A stretch of 64,000 nucleotides of DNA from NCBI RefSeq assembly GCF_001613045.1, contig NZ_BDBP01000041.1, forward strand, positions 1-64,000. Reading direction: 5' to 3'. The notes under the pieces are model-generated. The model did no database searches and had not been told where the DNA came from. It was given only the letters and a program-made list of their open reading frames with translations. Positions 44,263 to 52,703 of the stretch are shown here, one piece after another. Numbering within the stretch: position 1 is the first letter of the stretch; each line of letters opens with the position of its first letter. The stretch comes from Nocardia lijiangensis NBRC 108240 (GTDB lineage Bacteria; Actinomycetota; Actinomycetes; Mycobacteriales; Mycobacteriaceae). The translations under genes were made by a program, and so were the position numbers.

Positions 44263-44778
44263 TCATGACCCGGTACCCGCGGAGGGCCCAGATGGTCGTG
44301 CCGCTGGACGGAACGGCGCCGGTTGTTCTCGGCGGTAATCCTCGAGATGTGTCGCGATCAATGTGTTGAAGGTCAGTGGCTTCTCGACACTGGCCAGATG
44401 CCCCGCGCCTTGGATAACTCGCATCTTCGCGTCCGGCACCAGCGCGGCCATCTTCCGCACGAGCGACGGCGGGGTCACCTGGTCGTGCTCCCCCGCCAGG
44501 ATCAGCGTCGGTGCGGCAATACGAGGTAGCAACTGCCTGGCATCGTGCGCTGCCAGCGCCTCGCAGCACGCGGCATACCCCTCCGGTTTCATCGTCGAGA
44601 GCATGAGCAGCGACGCCACATACGCATCGGGATCGCGTTCCGCGAAGCCGGGCGCGAAACGTCGCACCGCGGTGCGGCGCACGATCTCCGAAAGCCCGTG
44701 CTTGCGAACCTCCACCGCACGGGCTTCTACAGCTGGGCCGAGAGGCGGCGGCGCCGCCGAGGACGTAGCTACCGCCAT
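44263..44778 (-). pseudogene. alpha/beta hydrolase (enol-lactonase-like), N-terminally truncated
   Basis: 171 residues from ATG 44778, which has GGGAG six bases upstream. The sequence matches only the second half of a PcaD-type hydrolase: cap domain (VRKHGLSEIVRRTAVRRFAP), LPRIAAPTLILAGEHDQVTP with the acid and VIQGAGHLASVEKPLTFN with the His. The nucleophile elbow and oxyanion strand that should precede it are absent, and upstream frames do not supply them. It is therefore a remnant, perhaps still translated ahead of mhpD. Confidence 0.75.
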
Positions 44779-44991
44779 ATACAGCTCCCTTCCATTCGAC
44801 CTGCCGCAGCCTGCCACCAGTAACGAGGGTGGCGGCGGCAACGGAGGTAGGGCCGCGCCAGCTGAATTAGTGCCCGGCACCGGGGCGGGCACGGCGATGC
44901 CGAGATCTCCAGGCCCTCCCCACCCGGCGAGTCGGCGACGCCGTCATCGAATGCCTGACCGTGCCTACTTTCAAAAGGTTGCCATCCGGCC

Positions 44992-45014
44992 GCTCACCGC
45001 CACCGGCGGTGAGC
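44992..45014. terminator. short stable hairpin
   Basis: A 10-bp perfect stem (GCTCACCGCC with GGCGGTGAGC) and a three-base loop. No T-run follows. It could be a terminator or an attenuator upstream of the gene at 45170. Confidence 0.4.
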
Positions 45015-45112
45015 AGGTGTTCCAATCGTCTGATCTCGGTGAAGATCTCCAGTCACGCTGTGTCGATCTGGGGTGCTGAGCAGGGGTATTGACACGTCGC
45101 GCCAGGAGGTGG

Positions 45113-45130
45113 GATCTTGAAATCAAGATC
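45113..45130. promoter_or_regulatory. 18-bp palindrome upstream of the unknown gene
   Basis: GATCTTGA-AA-TCAAGATC, perfect, 39 bp before the ATG at 45170. It is a possible operator. The half-site resembles the TCTTGA arm of the 21-bp TetR sites, but spacing differs (2 against 7 bases), so the same regulator is unlikely. Confidence 0.4.
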
Positions 45131-45169
45131 TCGAACCAAGATTTGCGCGTACAACCCCAAGGGGGCCGT

Positions 45170-46516
45170 ATGTCCGAGTCGAGGTCCAAGTCGGATGCCA
45201 AGAGGATCGGCGGCCAATCCGGCCAGGATTCCATTCAGTACGTGCGTGAGCCTGTGGCTAGTAGGTTGCGGGATGGCCCAGTAATCGATTTGCCACCATT
45301 GCCGCCCCGGCCGGCGACTTGGCTTCCCGATTTCGCGCTCCAGGTGCGCAATCCTTACCAGTTGCCGCTGGGCTGCGTCTCCGCAGGGTTGGAGCAGCCG
45401 CTCATCGACGGGATCCGGTCGGCGCTCGCAGCAGAGTATCCGCAAGCCGATATACAACTCGGTTGCGTACAGCACGGCGATCGGTCCGCAACAACTGTGG
45501 GTGTCTGGACCACACCGCCACCGACGGATGCCGCGAAGGATGCGCGCCAGCGCGGGCTGGAGTCGGTCGACATTCTGCTGGACGATGAAACCCTGGGTAT
45601 CTGGGTGAACCCATCATTCATTCGCCAGCTCGTTAGCGCTGAATTCGCTCGAAACCCGAAGCGTTACAACAGCTACGGGACACCGGATCCCGGTGGTTCC
45701 GTACATATCACCGGATACGAACTGCAATTCATGGCTCCGGATCGAGTTGTCACGAAAATCCGCGGGTATGACGATCGGCCATGGCCAGATGTGTCGTTCA
45801 CGATCACGGTGACCGATACGCTCACCGTGGCGGGTTTCGGAATCGGTTGTACGAGTGCCACCGAACTTGACACGCACGAGACTTGGGCCAACGTCCTTAC
45901 CAGCGTACTGGTGGTTGCACTTCTGCCGTTGGTCGCCCCCATTCCGGGGAGCATCGGGATATTCGAAACTACATTCGGGACCAGTCGTCCTCCGAATATC
46001 GGCGGGCCAGGTTGCGTAATAGCGGAGAACTTCTTCATCGACGAAGCGCTTCTGCCGCTCGGCCTGAAGGCTATAGCCCTCTACAACCGGGTGCGAGTGT
46101 CGAGCATCGGCATGATCGCCGCAGGAACATTCGATCTGGCAGGCAGAGAGCCAGAGGTGTGGATTGCTGGGCCACGCAACCTAGTCGTTGCAGGCCCCGC
46201 GACCGGAGCCACCTACACGATTCCCTACGGTGTGGTCGGACAGGAGCTTCGCGGTGACGATGGTTTATCGATCGTGTGGACAGCGAACGGGGGAACCATC
46301 GTCAACCAAGGTATGAAGCAAACGACGGTTGTCTGGACCGGAATAACCGGCGTCGTTGGTGATGTCGTCGAGCGGACACTCGACGTGGAGGTCAGTGACA
46401 TCGATGGTTTGTCTGCCTCGACAACGCTCGTTGTCGAAATCAAGATCGTCGATCCGAACGAAGAAGACACAATTTGCCTCAAGAAGCCCTGGCTGCCCAA
46501 GTGTCGCGGCGGCTGA
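45170..46516 (+). CDS. protein of unknown function with a hydrophobic segment
   Basis: 448 residues from ATG 45170, with AAGGGGG five bases upstream. It begins with a Ser/Lys-rich leader (SESRSKSDAKRIGGQ), then a folded part: LQVRNPYQLPLGCVSAGLEQ, PLIDGIRSALAAEYPQADIQ, then VHITGYELQFMAPDRVVTKI. A hydrophobic stretch (ANVLTSVLVVALLPLVAPIP) sits near residue 250. The C-terminal part resembles beta-sandwich repeats (TYTIPYGVVGQELRGDDGLS, VERTLDVEVSDIDGLSAS). Codon use is less GC-biased than neighbours, pointing to transfer. The alternation of lipid-binding-like strands recalls tubular lipid-binding proteins, but this is a weak guess. Confidence 0.75.
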   Translation: MSESRSKSDAKRIGGQSGQDSIQYVREPVASRLRDGPVIDLPPLPPRPATWLPDFALQVRNPYQLPLGCVSAGLEQPLIDGIRSALAAEYPQADIQLGCVQHGDRSATTVGVWTTPPPTDAAKDARQRGLESVDILLDDETLGIWVNPSFIRQLVSAEFARNPKRYNSYGTPDPGGSVHITGYELQFMAPDRVVTKIRGYDDRPWPDVSFTITVTDTLTVAGFGIGCTSATELDTHETWANVLTSVLVVALLPLVAPIPGSIGIFETTFGTSRPPNIGGPGCVIAENFFIDEALLPLGLKAIALYNRVRVSSIGMIAAGTFDLAGREPEVWIAGPRNLVVAGPATGATYTIPYGVVGQELRGDDGLSIVWTANGGTIVNQGMKQTTVVWTGITGVVGDVVERTLDVEVSDIDGLSASTTLVVEIKIVDPNEEDTICLKKPWLPKCRGG

Positions 46517-46639
46517 CCCGTCGACAACGACACGCGCGGGTTGAGTACCGCGCACCGGGGTGGCGATCGGGGCGGCATGACGCGCAGCGATGTCGCCGAT
46601 ACTGCCCACAACGATCGACTAGCTAGCGGCTGCCTCGCT

Positions 46640-46832
46640 ACAACGACCGAAACGACAGCTGGTACACCGCGGTCTGCTTGCGGCGGGCGTTTGACGTTGA
46701 CGGTGTTGCCGACCTTCTGCGAGCCGAAGGTGGAGACGTCGCGGTAGACCAGCGGCAGCATGACGGTGAGCTCATACAGGTTGGCCAGGCTGCGCCGGCC
46801 AGGACATCGGGGGTGAGGAATCTGTTGTGCAC
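46640..46832 (-). pseudogene. phage major capsid (P22-coat-like) N-terminal fragment
   Basis: From 46832 one frame reads HNRFLTPDVLAGAAW. After a shift near 46780 the other gives NLYELTVMLPLVYRDVSTFG and then SQKVGNTVNVKRPPQA. This is the start of P22 gp5-type coat proteins (TPDV...LYE-TVM-PLV-RD). It ends after about 60 residues. The scaffold-like gene lies directly upstream, in phage order. Confidence 0.65.
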
Positions 46833-46845
46833 GAGGACCTCCTAC

Positions 46846-47346
46846 TTAGGTGCGGGATTCGGCGATCGAGTCGCGGACCTTGCGGCGGATGGCCTCGATG
46901 TCGTCCTCAGGCGGCCGTGCGGGTGGGGTGGCGTTGCCCGCGGTGAAATCCCCACCCGACCGCTCGACCGGCGGGGTGTTGGCGAGTTTCGGGTTCGTGG
47001 TGATCGCCTCGGCGACCAGGCCGTCGACGCGAGTGGTGAAATCGGTGGCGTCGGGGTCGAGTTCATCGAGCGCACCGAGACCGCGCAGGTACGGAATGAG
47101 CAGCTTGTGGTCGCCGTGGTGTGTGTCGGCGGCTGCGGCGATGGCGTCTTTGATGCGGTAGTCGCGCAGCTTGCGGTCCGAGGCGCTGGCGCGTTCGGTG
47201 AGTTCGGCGATCACTTGCTCGGGCTCGGTGCTCTCATCGCCGACCAGGCCCAGGGCGCGGCCGATCTCCTGCACCATGGCATCGCGAGCTTCCTGGGCCG
47301 CTTGGTCGAGCGCGGCGGATGCGCTGCGCATGTCGTTCTCGGGCAA
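46846..47346 (-). CDS. phage scaffolding-protein-like, probably N-terminally truncated
   Basis: 166 residues from a TTG at 47346 (ATG 47331 is also possible). It is acidic and helical: AALDQAAQEARDAMVQEIGR, ALGLVGDESTEPEQVIAELT, ERASASDRKLRDYRIKDAIA, KLLIPYLRGLGALDELDPDA. The IxKALGLV-like segment, the coiled region and the charged C-terminal tail (RPPEDDIEAIRRKVRDSIAE) resemble actinophage scaffold proteins. The upstream part is cut by an istA fragment. It precedes the capsid remnant, so this is a piece of a lost prophage head operon. Confidence 0.6.
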   Translation of the reverse strand: MPENDMRSASAALDQAAQEARDAMVQEIGRALGLVGDESTEPEQVIAELTERASASDRKLRDYRIKDAIAAAADTHHGDHKLLIPYLRGLGALDELDPDATDFTTRVDGLVAEAITTNPKLANTPPVERSGGDFTAGNATPPARPPEDDIEAIRRKVRDSIAESRT

Positions 47347-47510
47347 GGCAGTCCACCGTTGCTTCCTCTCTGCTGGTCAGGAAGCGTTCTTCGAAGGTCA
47401 TGCGCACGCGTTCGAGGTCCTCGGCGGGGTGCCGTTCGGGAAGGCCCGCTACGACAACCTGCGCGAGGCGGCGTCGCGGATGCTCGGTTTCGCCCGGCTC
47501 GGCGAGGACT
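47335..47510 (+). pseudogene. istA: IS21 istA internal fragment
   Basis: About 58 residues correspond to the DDE core of the istA at 32559: GKAVHRCFLSAGQEAFFEGH, AHAFEVLGGVPFGKARYDNL, REAASRMLGFARL. It has neither start nor end of the gene and abuts the phage scaffold gene. It is a second, different IS21 copy. Sequence from 47510 to 47688 holds no recognisable gene. Confidence 0.75.
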
Positions 47511-47688
47511 ACCTACCTCGACACCGACCGCACTTGCACCCGCATGGACTGCGTCTGGCCGCCGCCGGGGCGCTGAACTCGTCGCCCGGGCTCAGCCCCT
47601 ACGTCGCCTGGTGCGCGCTGTGCGGCGCCAGGCCTCACGATGCCTCACAGCAACGGCCCTCGCCCGCGCCAACTCGGAGATGAATTCG

Positions 47689-48588
47689 TCACTGCTTTAC
47701 GAATGCGCCTAGAAGGATGCCGAGTAGTGGGCTCACAACTAGTGTCGCGGCCTTGATATTGCTCACTGGATTCTGACCGAGTTGGAGCAGTCCATCGAGT
47801 TCCTGGCGTCGCCGAAGCCAGTCCTCGACCTCGGCCTTACCTATCGGCGTGCCTCCGACGATCGTGTCTCGAATGGATCGACCAACCGACAGCAACGCAA
47901 CGTGCGCGGGCCCATAGGAGAGAGCGAGAAGAGCCGTGTAGTAAAGCCCGTAAACCCACACCGCCTGACTCACTTGACTTTGCGCATCGTCTGTATCGGA
48001 ATCGTGAATCAGGGCTTGTAAGGCGAATCCTAGAGCCAACGTACCAAGGCTGATGACCACGCCGAGTATCCAAAGGAAGGCTTGAAGATCGTCCCGCAAG
48101 GTCAGATAGAGCCTCACGGAGTGTAGGGGAGAATCGCCGCCGCTACCTCCGTTGGGTCGAAGTTGCCGGGTAACAGCGTAGATTCGCCAGATCCCAAACA
48201 TAGGTACGCTGGCCACCAGCCCCCCGAGAAACAGCAGTGGGTAGTCTCCAGGGGCCGGCTCGACTCCTGAGATCCGCTCCGCGACCGAAGGTAGCATCGG
48301 GACGACGACCAGGGTTGCGAAAACAACCCAAGTCAGGACCAGCTGAGTTAGACGCCCAACGGCGATGGCCTCGATGGCCCGGAACCTCCGAATGGCTGGC
48401 ACGGTGAAGATGAACCATGCGGCCACGTTCGCGCCCATGAGAACAACCCAAGGTATTGCCGCAGGCCGGGAGAGAAAGAGCTTCTCCGAAGTCGCAAACC
48501 CGACGGCGACACCTATCGCGCACCCGACACCCGCCAGCATCATGACGATCAACGGGCTTTCCGTCGAAGGCGCCTGCGAACGTTTCAT
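47689..48588 (-). CDS. hypothetical integral membrane protein
   Basis: 299 residues. At least five hydrophobic segments: LIVMMLAGVGCAIGVAVGFA, WVVLMGANVAAWFIFTVPAI, LVLTWVVFATLVVVPMLP, FLWILGVVISLGTLALGFAL and a C-terminal AATLVVSPLLGILLGAFVK. A loop with VEDWLRRRQELDGLLQLGQN lies before the last segment. ATG 48588 follows GAAGG. No family is recognised; no partner gene is obvious. It may belong to the same mobile region as its neighbours. Confidence 0.7.
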   Translation of the reverse strand: MKRSQAPSTESPLIVMMLAGVGCAIGVAVGFATSEKLFLSRPAAIPWVVLMGANVAAWFIFTVPAIRRFRAIEAIAVGRLTQLVLTWVVFATLVVVPMLPSVAERISGVEPAPGDYPLLFLGGLVASVPMFGIWRIYAVTRQLRPNGGSGGDSPLHSVRLYLTLRDDLQAFLWILGVVISLGTLALGFALQALIHDSDTDDAQSQVSQAVWVYGLYYTALLALSYGPAHVALLSVGRSIRDTIVGGTPIGKAEVEDWLRRRQELDGLLQLGQNPVSNIKAATLVVSPLLGILLGAFVKQ

Positions 48589-48784
48589 GCCTTCGACTCT
48601 CCCACCACCGCCGATGAACACCCCCACTGGCGACGCGCGTGTCGCGTCCACTCAGTTCCACCACCGAGACTACGAGTCCACCCTCATCTTTCAGAAGCCT
48701 GCGGCTGACAGCGCACCGGACCACCTCGATGGTCTGCACGCATCGTCGATGCAACTTCACACCACCGACGACGATCGGCGCCGA

Positions 48785-49530
48785 CCACCAACCGATCCCG
48801 CGAATCCGAACCGAGTCCTCAGACCGGTAGTTCGGTCAAATGTCGGCATTGCCTGCGGCTCCAGCGCACTCGCCGTCCTCGACCCCTCCTCCTGTGACCA
48901 TGCACCCACACCCGACGGGAACGGCGGAGGCGAAGTCCGCGCCGCCTTGGTCCAAGGTCACAGAACCGCGACCCGTCCCACCTACGCCGTCGTCACACTC
49001 TCGGGCGGGATGCATCTGTACTGCCCGCGCACCGTCAACCCCCTGTTGTGCGCCGCGATCGCGCGCTTGGGCTGGCTCATCGACAGCCGTGGGGAAGGCG
49101 GATACGTCGTCGCCGCTGGATCCCGACTCGACCACGGCTCCTACTAGATCCTCGATGGTTCGAGTCCCGATCACTTTGCCGCAGTGACTAATCCAGCTCA
49201 CTGGCACCGCCGCCACCCGCCCGCGAGAAGGCACGGTGTCGATCGCGCATCCCAACGTCCGCGCCGCTCTGTTCAATCAGTCCAACCGGATTCACCCCAC
49301 GTACACCGGTGCCCGGCATCGCGCAATACTGTCGGCCGCCAACAGTCTCGGGTGTCTGGTCGGAGCGGGGCTGCTCAACCACGACCACTGCCTACGCGAT
49401 GCTACTCGAGGCATCCCGGATTCATCTCGGGGTCGATAACTTCACCGAGATCGCAGCGCACCATCACCAACGCGCTGACCTACGCCGCAGCCCACACCGC
49501 TCCTGCCGGGTCCGCCAGTTGTTCGGTTGC
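48785..49530 (+). pseudogene. primase-polymerase (prim-pol) replication gene, multiply frameshifted
   Basis: Fragments in different frames match a bifunctional DNA primase/polymerase of plasmids and integrative elements. In the first part are NVGIACGSSALAVLD, TYAVVTLSGGMHLYCP and LIDSRGEGGYVVAAGS (prim-pol core). Further on are HPTYTGARHRAILSAANSLG, CLVGAGLL, then SRIHLGVDNFTEI and QRTITNALTYAAAHTAP from the C-terminal part. Stops and shifts interrupt it at several points, so it is dead. It suggests a former integrated plasmid. 49530-49860 holds no recognisable gene. Confidence 0.6.
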
Positions 49531-49864
49531 CACGGCATCGGCGAGCGCGTTGGAGTCTGGGCCAGGGTCGGGGATATTCAGGGGCTTCCACTCTCCGTTC
49601 ACCTCGTTCCGCGGTTCGATCCCGATCCCGCCCGTGCCGCCCGATGCTCTGCACGATCTGCCGGCGCAGAGGCGCGTAGGTGGGCGTTGCTTCGTCCCCC
49701 TCCGGGCAAACCCACCTTCCCGTCCTTGCGCTTCCCGCACGATCACCCTCCGGGTGCGTATTCCGCTGCCCGGCTTGCTGCTTCGCCCATCTGCTCATTG
49801 GTCGCCGCGCCGGCGCGACGTGAGGCATGCCCACCGTCCACCCCGCCACTCGAGGAGGTCCGGG

Positions 49865-49904
49865 AGTTTGGAAACGAACGTTCTTGACTGAGTGTTCCCA
49901 AACT
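49865..49904. promoter_or_regulatory. inverted repeat upstream of TetR (operator candidate)
   Basis: Arms AGTTTGGAAAC (49865-49875) and GTTCCCAAACT (49894-49904) are near-perfect complements, with a smaller AACG/CGTT pair inside. It lies 16 bp before the TetR start. It is a likely autoregulatory operator. Confidence 0.55.
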
Positions 49905-49919
49905 GGGTATCGTGGCGGC

Positions 49920-50417
49920 ATGGCACGACCGAGAACATTCGATGAGGCTGCCGTCGTCGAGGCGGCGGCAAAGCTGTTCGCCCGGCGCGGTTTCGACGCC
50001 GTGTCGATTGATGACCTCGTTGGCGAGCTCGGCGTACACCGTCACAGTCTGTATCGAACATTCGGCAGCAAGCGCGGGCTATATCTGCGGGCGTTGCGAG
50101 CGACTCGGAAACAGAACCTGTACGCAATCGCCGCCGCCGATGATCCACTGGAAGTGCTTTACGCAGCAGTGATTTCCGAGGGGATCGGCAGTCTGGACTT
50201 GCTGTTGATGGCGGCGATCGAGCAAGGCGCTGCGGACCCGGAAGTCGCCGCCGAGGTCACTGGCGCCTTCGCGGAACTCGATGCGATCACCGCGTCGCTC
50301 GGCAACGGAACGTTGTCGACAGCGACGTTGCTAGGTATTCGCTTGCGCGCACGCGCTGGTGACGATGTGGCCCGTGCCGCCGGTGAGTTGACCGGACGAA
50401 CACAGACCGATCAGTGA
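49920..50417 (+). CDS. TetR-family regulator
   Basis: 165 residues. The N-terminal domain ARPRTFDEAAVVEAAAKLFA, then RRGFDAVSIDDLVGELGVHR and HSLYRTFGSKRGLYLRAL is a standard TetR helix-turn-helix; the C-terminal domain is short. ATG 49920 is chosen because the DNA-binding domain begins there. An inverted repeat lies just upstream. The next gene starts 21 bp after its stop, so they form one unit. Confidence 0.85.
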   Translation: MARPRTFDEAAVVEAAAKLFARRGFDAVSIDDLVGELGVHRHSLYRTFGSKRGLYLRALRATRKQNLYAIAAADDPLEVLYAAVISEGIGSLDLLLMAAIEQGAADPEVAAEVTGAFAELDAITASLGNGTLSTATLLGIRLRARAGDDVARAAGELTGRTQTDQ

Positions 50418-50438
50418 ATATGAGTAAAGGAGAATGAC

Positions 50439-50792
50439 GTGGCCGAGGTCAGCATCAACGGTACGGATCTGGTGGTCCGCATGGAAGGCTTGGACAAGCT
50501 CTGGGCGTTGAAGAGTCACCTCGTGATTCCGCTGGCAAATGTACGCGGCGCCACCGTCGACCCGGGAATCGTCAAGGAACGCAAGGGCATCCGCGCGCCC
50601 GGCACCCACTTTCCCCGCGTGATCACCGCTGGAACCTTCCACATCGACGGCGAACGTGTGTTCTGGGATGTGCGCAACCCGGATAAAGCCGTGGTGATCG
50701 AACTGGTCGACGAGCGCTATGCACGACTGGTCGTCGAGGTCGACAGCCCCGCCAACGTGGTCACGATGATCGAGGGAGCGTGCGCGCACTGA
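50439..50792 (+). CDS. small PH-domain-like conserved protein
   Basis: 117 residues from GTG 50439 with AAAGGAG six bases upstream. The sequence is strand-rich: TDLVVRMEGLDKLWALKSHL, VIPLANVRGATVDPGIVKER, PRVITAGTFHIDGERVFWDV, KAVVIELVDERYARLVVEVD. It resembles bacterial PH-like domain proteins of about 115 residues. No signal or membrane segment. It is paired with the TetR gene, the likely regulator. Confidence 0.8.
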   Translation: MAEVSINGTDLVVRMEGLDKLWALKSHLVIPLANVRGATVDPGIVKERKGIRAPGTHFPRVITAGTFHIDGERVFWDVRNPDKAVVIELVDERYARLVVEVDSPANVVTMIEGACAH

Positions 50793-50914
50793 GACCTGGG
50801 CGCAGTTGTGGGGCCTGTCCACACAACTGCGCCGGGGGGACGCTCGCCGTCTCACGTGGCACGGCTGGTTGCGTCGGTGCGAAGCTGGGCCGGCTCGGCC
50901 GGTCTTCTCAATTC

Positions 50915-51085
50915 GGTAAATGACACGCCTCCGTTTGGATGTCGGGCGATCGACGTAGCCAGCCCTGCTGCTCGATGTAGGCCAGCGGAATCACCGCCGC
51001 GACCACCATCATCAACGTGGTGGCCAGGAAGCCCCTGTTTCCATTCCAGTTCCGGCATCCAGGTGAAGTTCATGCCGCCAAGCCG
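50915..51085 (-). pseudogene. corA: CorA-type magnesium transporter, C-terminal fragment
   Basis: From 51085 the frame reads GMNFTWMPELEW, the GMN pore signature, and after a shift near 51035 continues as GFLATTLMMVVAAVIPLAYI, then EQQGWLRR, the last membrane helix. Nothing of the long cytoplasmic domain is present upstream. It is a fragment only. Confidence 0.65.
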
Positions 51086-51113
51086 CGCTGGACGAGGCCT
51101 GCCTGAACCGGTC

Positions 51114-51272
51114 GAAGCCCGGGCGGTGATCGAGCAGGCCACGGGCGCGCCGATGCCGATCTACGCGACCAGTGCCGAGCAGGCGTCCAACGTGCTGGCT
51201 TGGCATTCGCAGCAGACCAACACCAAGCTGCGCATCCTCGCCGAGAAACTCGTCGCTGCCTGCGCGATTTTC
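51114..51272 (+). pseudogene. ANTAR RNA-binding domain fragment
   Basis: About 53 residues match an ANTAR domain: EARAVIEQATGAPMPIYATS, AEQASNVLAWHSQQTNTKLR, ILAEKLVAA. The preceding GAF part is missing and sequence upstream belongs to the CorA relic on the other strand. A frame extends to 51458 without further similarity. Confidence 0.6.
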
Positions 51273-51863
51273 GGCGGCGGCTCGGTGCACACCCGCACCC
51301 GATTCGACCACCTGCTCACCCCCGGTCCAGCTTTGGCTCACGGCCCACTGATCAATGATGTCGGGTCACCGGATCGGGTGGCATCGTCGTCGCGAGAGCG
51401 GGTATGTGAGGAGCGGGTGCGTTGCCGGGCTGGACTTCGGCTGACGTTCCCGCCCTGACGAAGGGGCCGAACCGGGAACGCACCCCCACTTTCCAGCAGC
51501 TCCACCGCGGCCTCGCTCGGTCCCGTACCGCATTGGTCGGCACGGGCGGGAGGTATCTGCCGTTCGGAGATCTCGCGGGTGGGCAAATCGGCCGGAGGGG
51601 TGAGGGCGCCCACGGTTGATGGGTACTGCACGCAGCAGGGAGCCCCGATGTGACTGCCTCCCGCTGCTGGCTCGTGACTTCGTCGAGGATCCCCATGGTC
51701 ATCAGCATGGTGGGCGAGCCTGAGTCCGGCCGAACCGAAGACTCCTGTTCGATGCGCGTAGCGATCACGTTTCGGCGGCGGCGCCGACGGCGTACCGTCC
51801 TTTACGTCGGGTCGGTGCACACAGGTCGGGTTATTCGAGTCCAAGGACATCCAAGGGGTCCTG
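51273..51863. other. no recognisable gene
   Basis: This lies between the ANTAR fragment and the sigma factor gene. Open frames here are shadow-like (Arg/Pro/Ser-rich). The stretch just before 51864 should hold the sigma gene promoter, but no convincing -35/-10 pair was identified by eye. Confidence 0.4.
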
Positions 51864-52703
51864 ATGACCAAGTCGACGGCCACATCACCAGCTGTCCTTG
51901 AACCTGTCTGCGTTGACGGTCCTTCGGCCGCGGATGGATACGAGCATCTCGAGCCGTGGCTGGGCAGGCTCGCCGCCCTGTGTGCCGGTGATCGGCAACG
52001 GGCCCGGCTGCGCGAGCAGATAGTGGCCTGCGGGTTGCCGCTGGCCGAGCACATCGCGCGCCGCTTCGCCCATCGAGGCGAGGCGTTCGAGGATCTGCTC
52101 CAGACCGCGCGGATGGGACTGGTGGAGGCCGTGGACCGCTTCGACCCGACCCGCGGCACGTCGTTTCTGGCGTTCGCGGTGCCGACGATCATCGGCGAGG
52201 TCCGCCGCCACTTCCGCGACCGCGCCTGGGCGGTGCAGGTCGAACGCGGCGTCAAGGAAACCCACACAAAGATCGGCCCGGCCACCGAAAACCTCGCCCA
52301 ACGGCTGGGACGGTTGCCCACCGCACGCGAACTCGCCGCCGAACTCGACATCGAGCTGACCGAGGTCACCAAGGCGATGACCGCCTCCAACTGCTACACC
52401 ACCAACTCCCTGGAAGCGGCCCTGCGCGAGGACGACCTCGAGGGCCTCCCAACGCTGACCGACTCGTTGGGTCGAGAGGAGCCCTGCTACGAGCTGCTCG
52501 AAGACGCGATGGCGGTGCGGCCGTTGATCGCGGCGCTGCCCGCACGAGATCGCCAGATCTTGATCTGGCGGTACTACAGGTCGATGACCCAAGACCAGAT
52601 CGCCCAACGCCTCGGGCTGTCCCAGATGCAAATCTCGCGAATCCTGTCGCGCACCCTGACCAGGCTGCGCGAGCAAGCCCTCACCGAACCCCAGCCCCTG
52701 TGA
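51864..52703 (+). CDS. SigB/SigF/SigG-type RNA polymerase sigma factor
   Basis: 279 residues of the stress/sporulation sigma-70 group. Region 2 is LPLAEHIARRFAHRGEAFED, then LLQTARMGLVEAVDRFDPTR and GTSFLAFAVPTIIGEVRRHF. Region 3 is KIGPATENLAQRLGRLPTAR. Region 4 is LPARDRQILIWRYYRSMTQD, then QIAQRLGLSQMQISRILSRT. ATG 51864 gives an N-terminus of normal length. No anti-sigma (RsbW-like) or antagonist gene flanks it, unlike the usual rsbW-sigF pairs, so its control must come from elsewhere or by transcription. Confidence 0.9.
   Translation: MTKSTATSPAVLEPVCVDGPSAADGYEHLEPWLGRLAALCAGDRQRARLREQIVACGLPLAEHIARRFAHRGEAFEDLLQTARMGLVEAVDRFDPTRGTSFLAFAVPTIIGEVRRHFRDRAWAVQVERGVKETHTKIGPATENLAQRLGRLPTARELAAELDIELTEVTKAMTASNCYTTNSLEAALREDDLEGLPTLTDSLGREEPCYELLEDAMAVRPLIAALPARDRQILIWRYYRSMTQDQIAQRLGLSQMQISRILSRTLTRLREQALTEPQPL

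Larger units (their letters stand above)
44779..45169. other. intergenic region with hairpin and palindrome
   Basis: No gene is recognised. It marks the boundary between the catabolic operons (leftward) and the accessory region (rightward). It includes the hairpin at 44992 and the palindrome at 45113. Confidence 0.5.

Noticed and set aside
51338..52390. Minus-strand frame of 350 codons over the sigma factor start
   Set aside because: Ser/Arg/Pro-rich shadow; the sigma factor on the plus strand explains the region.
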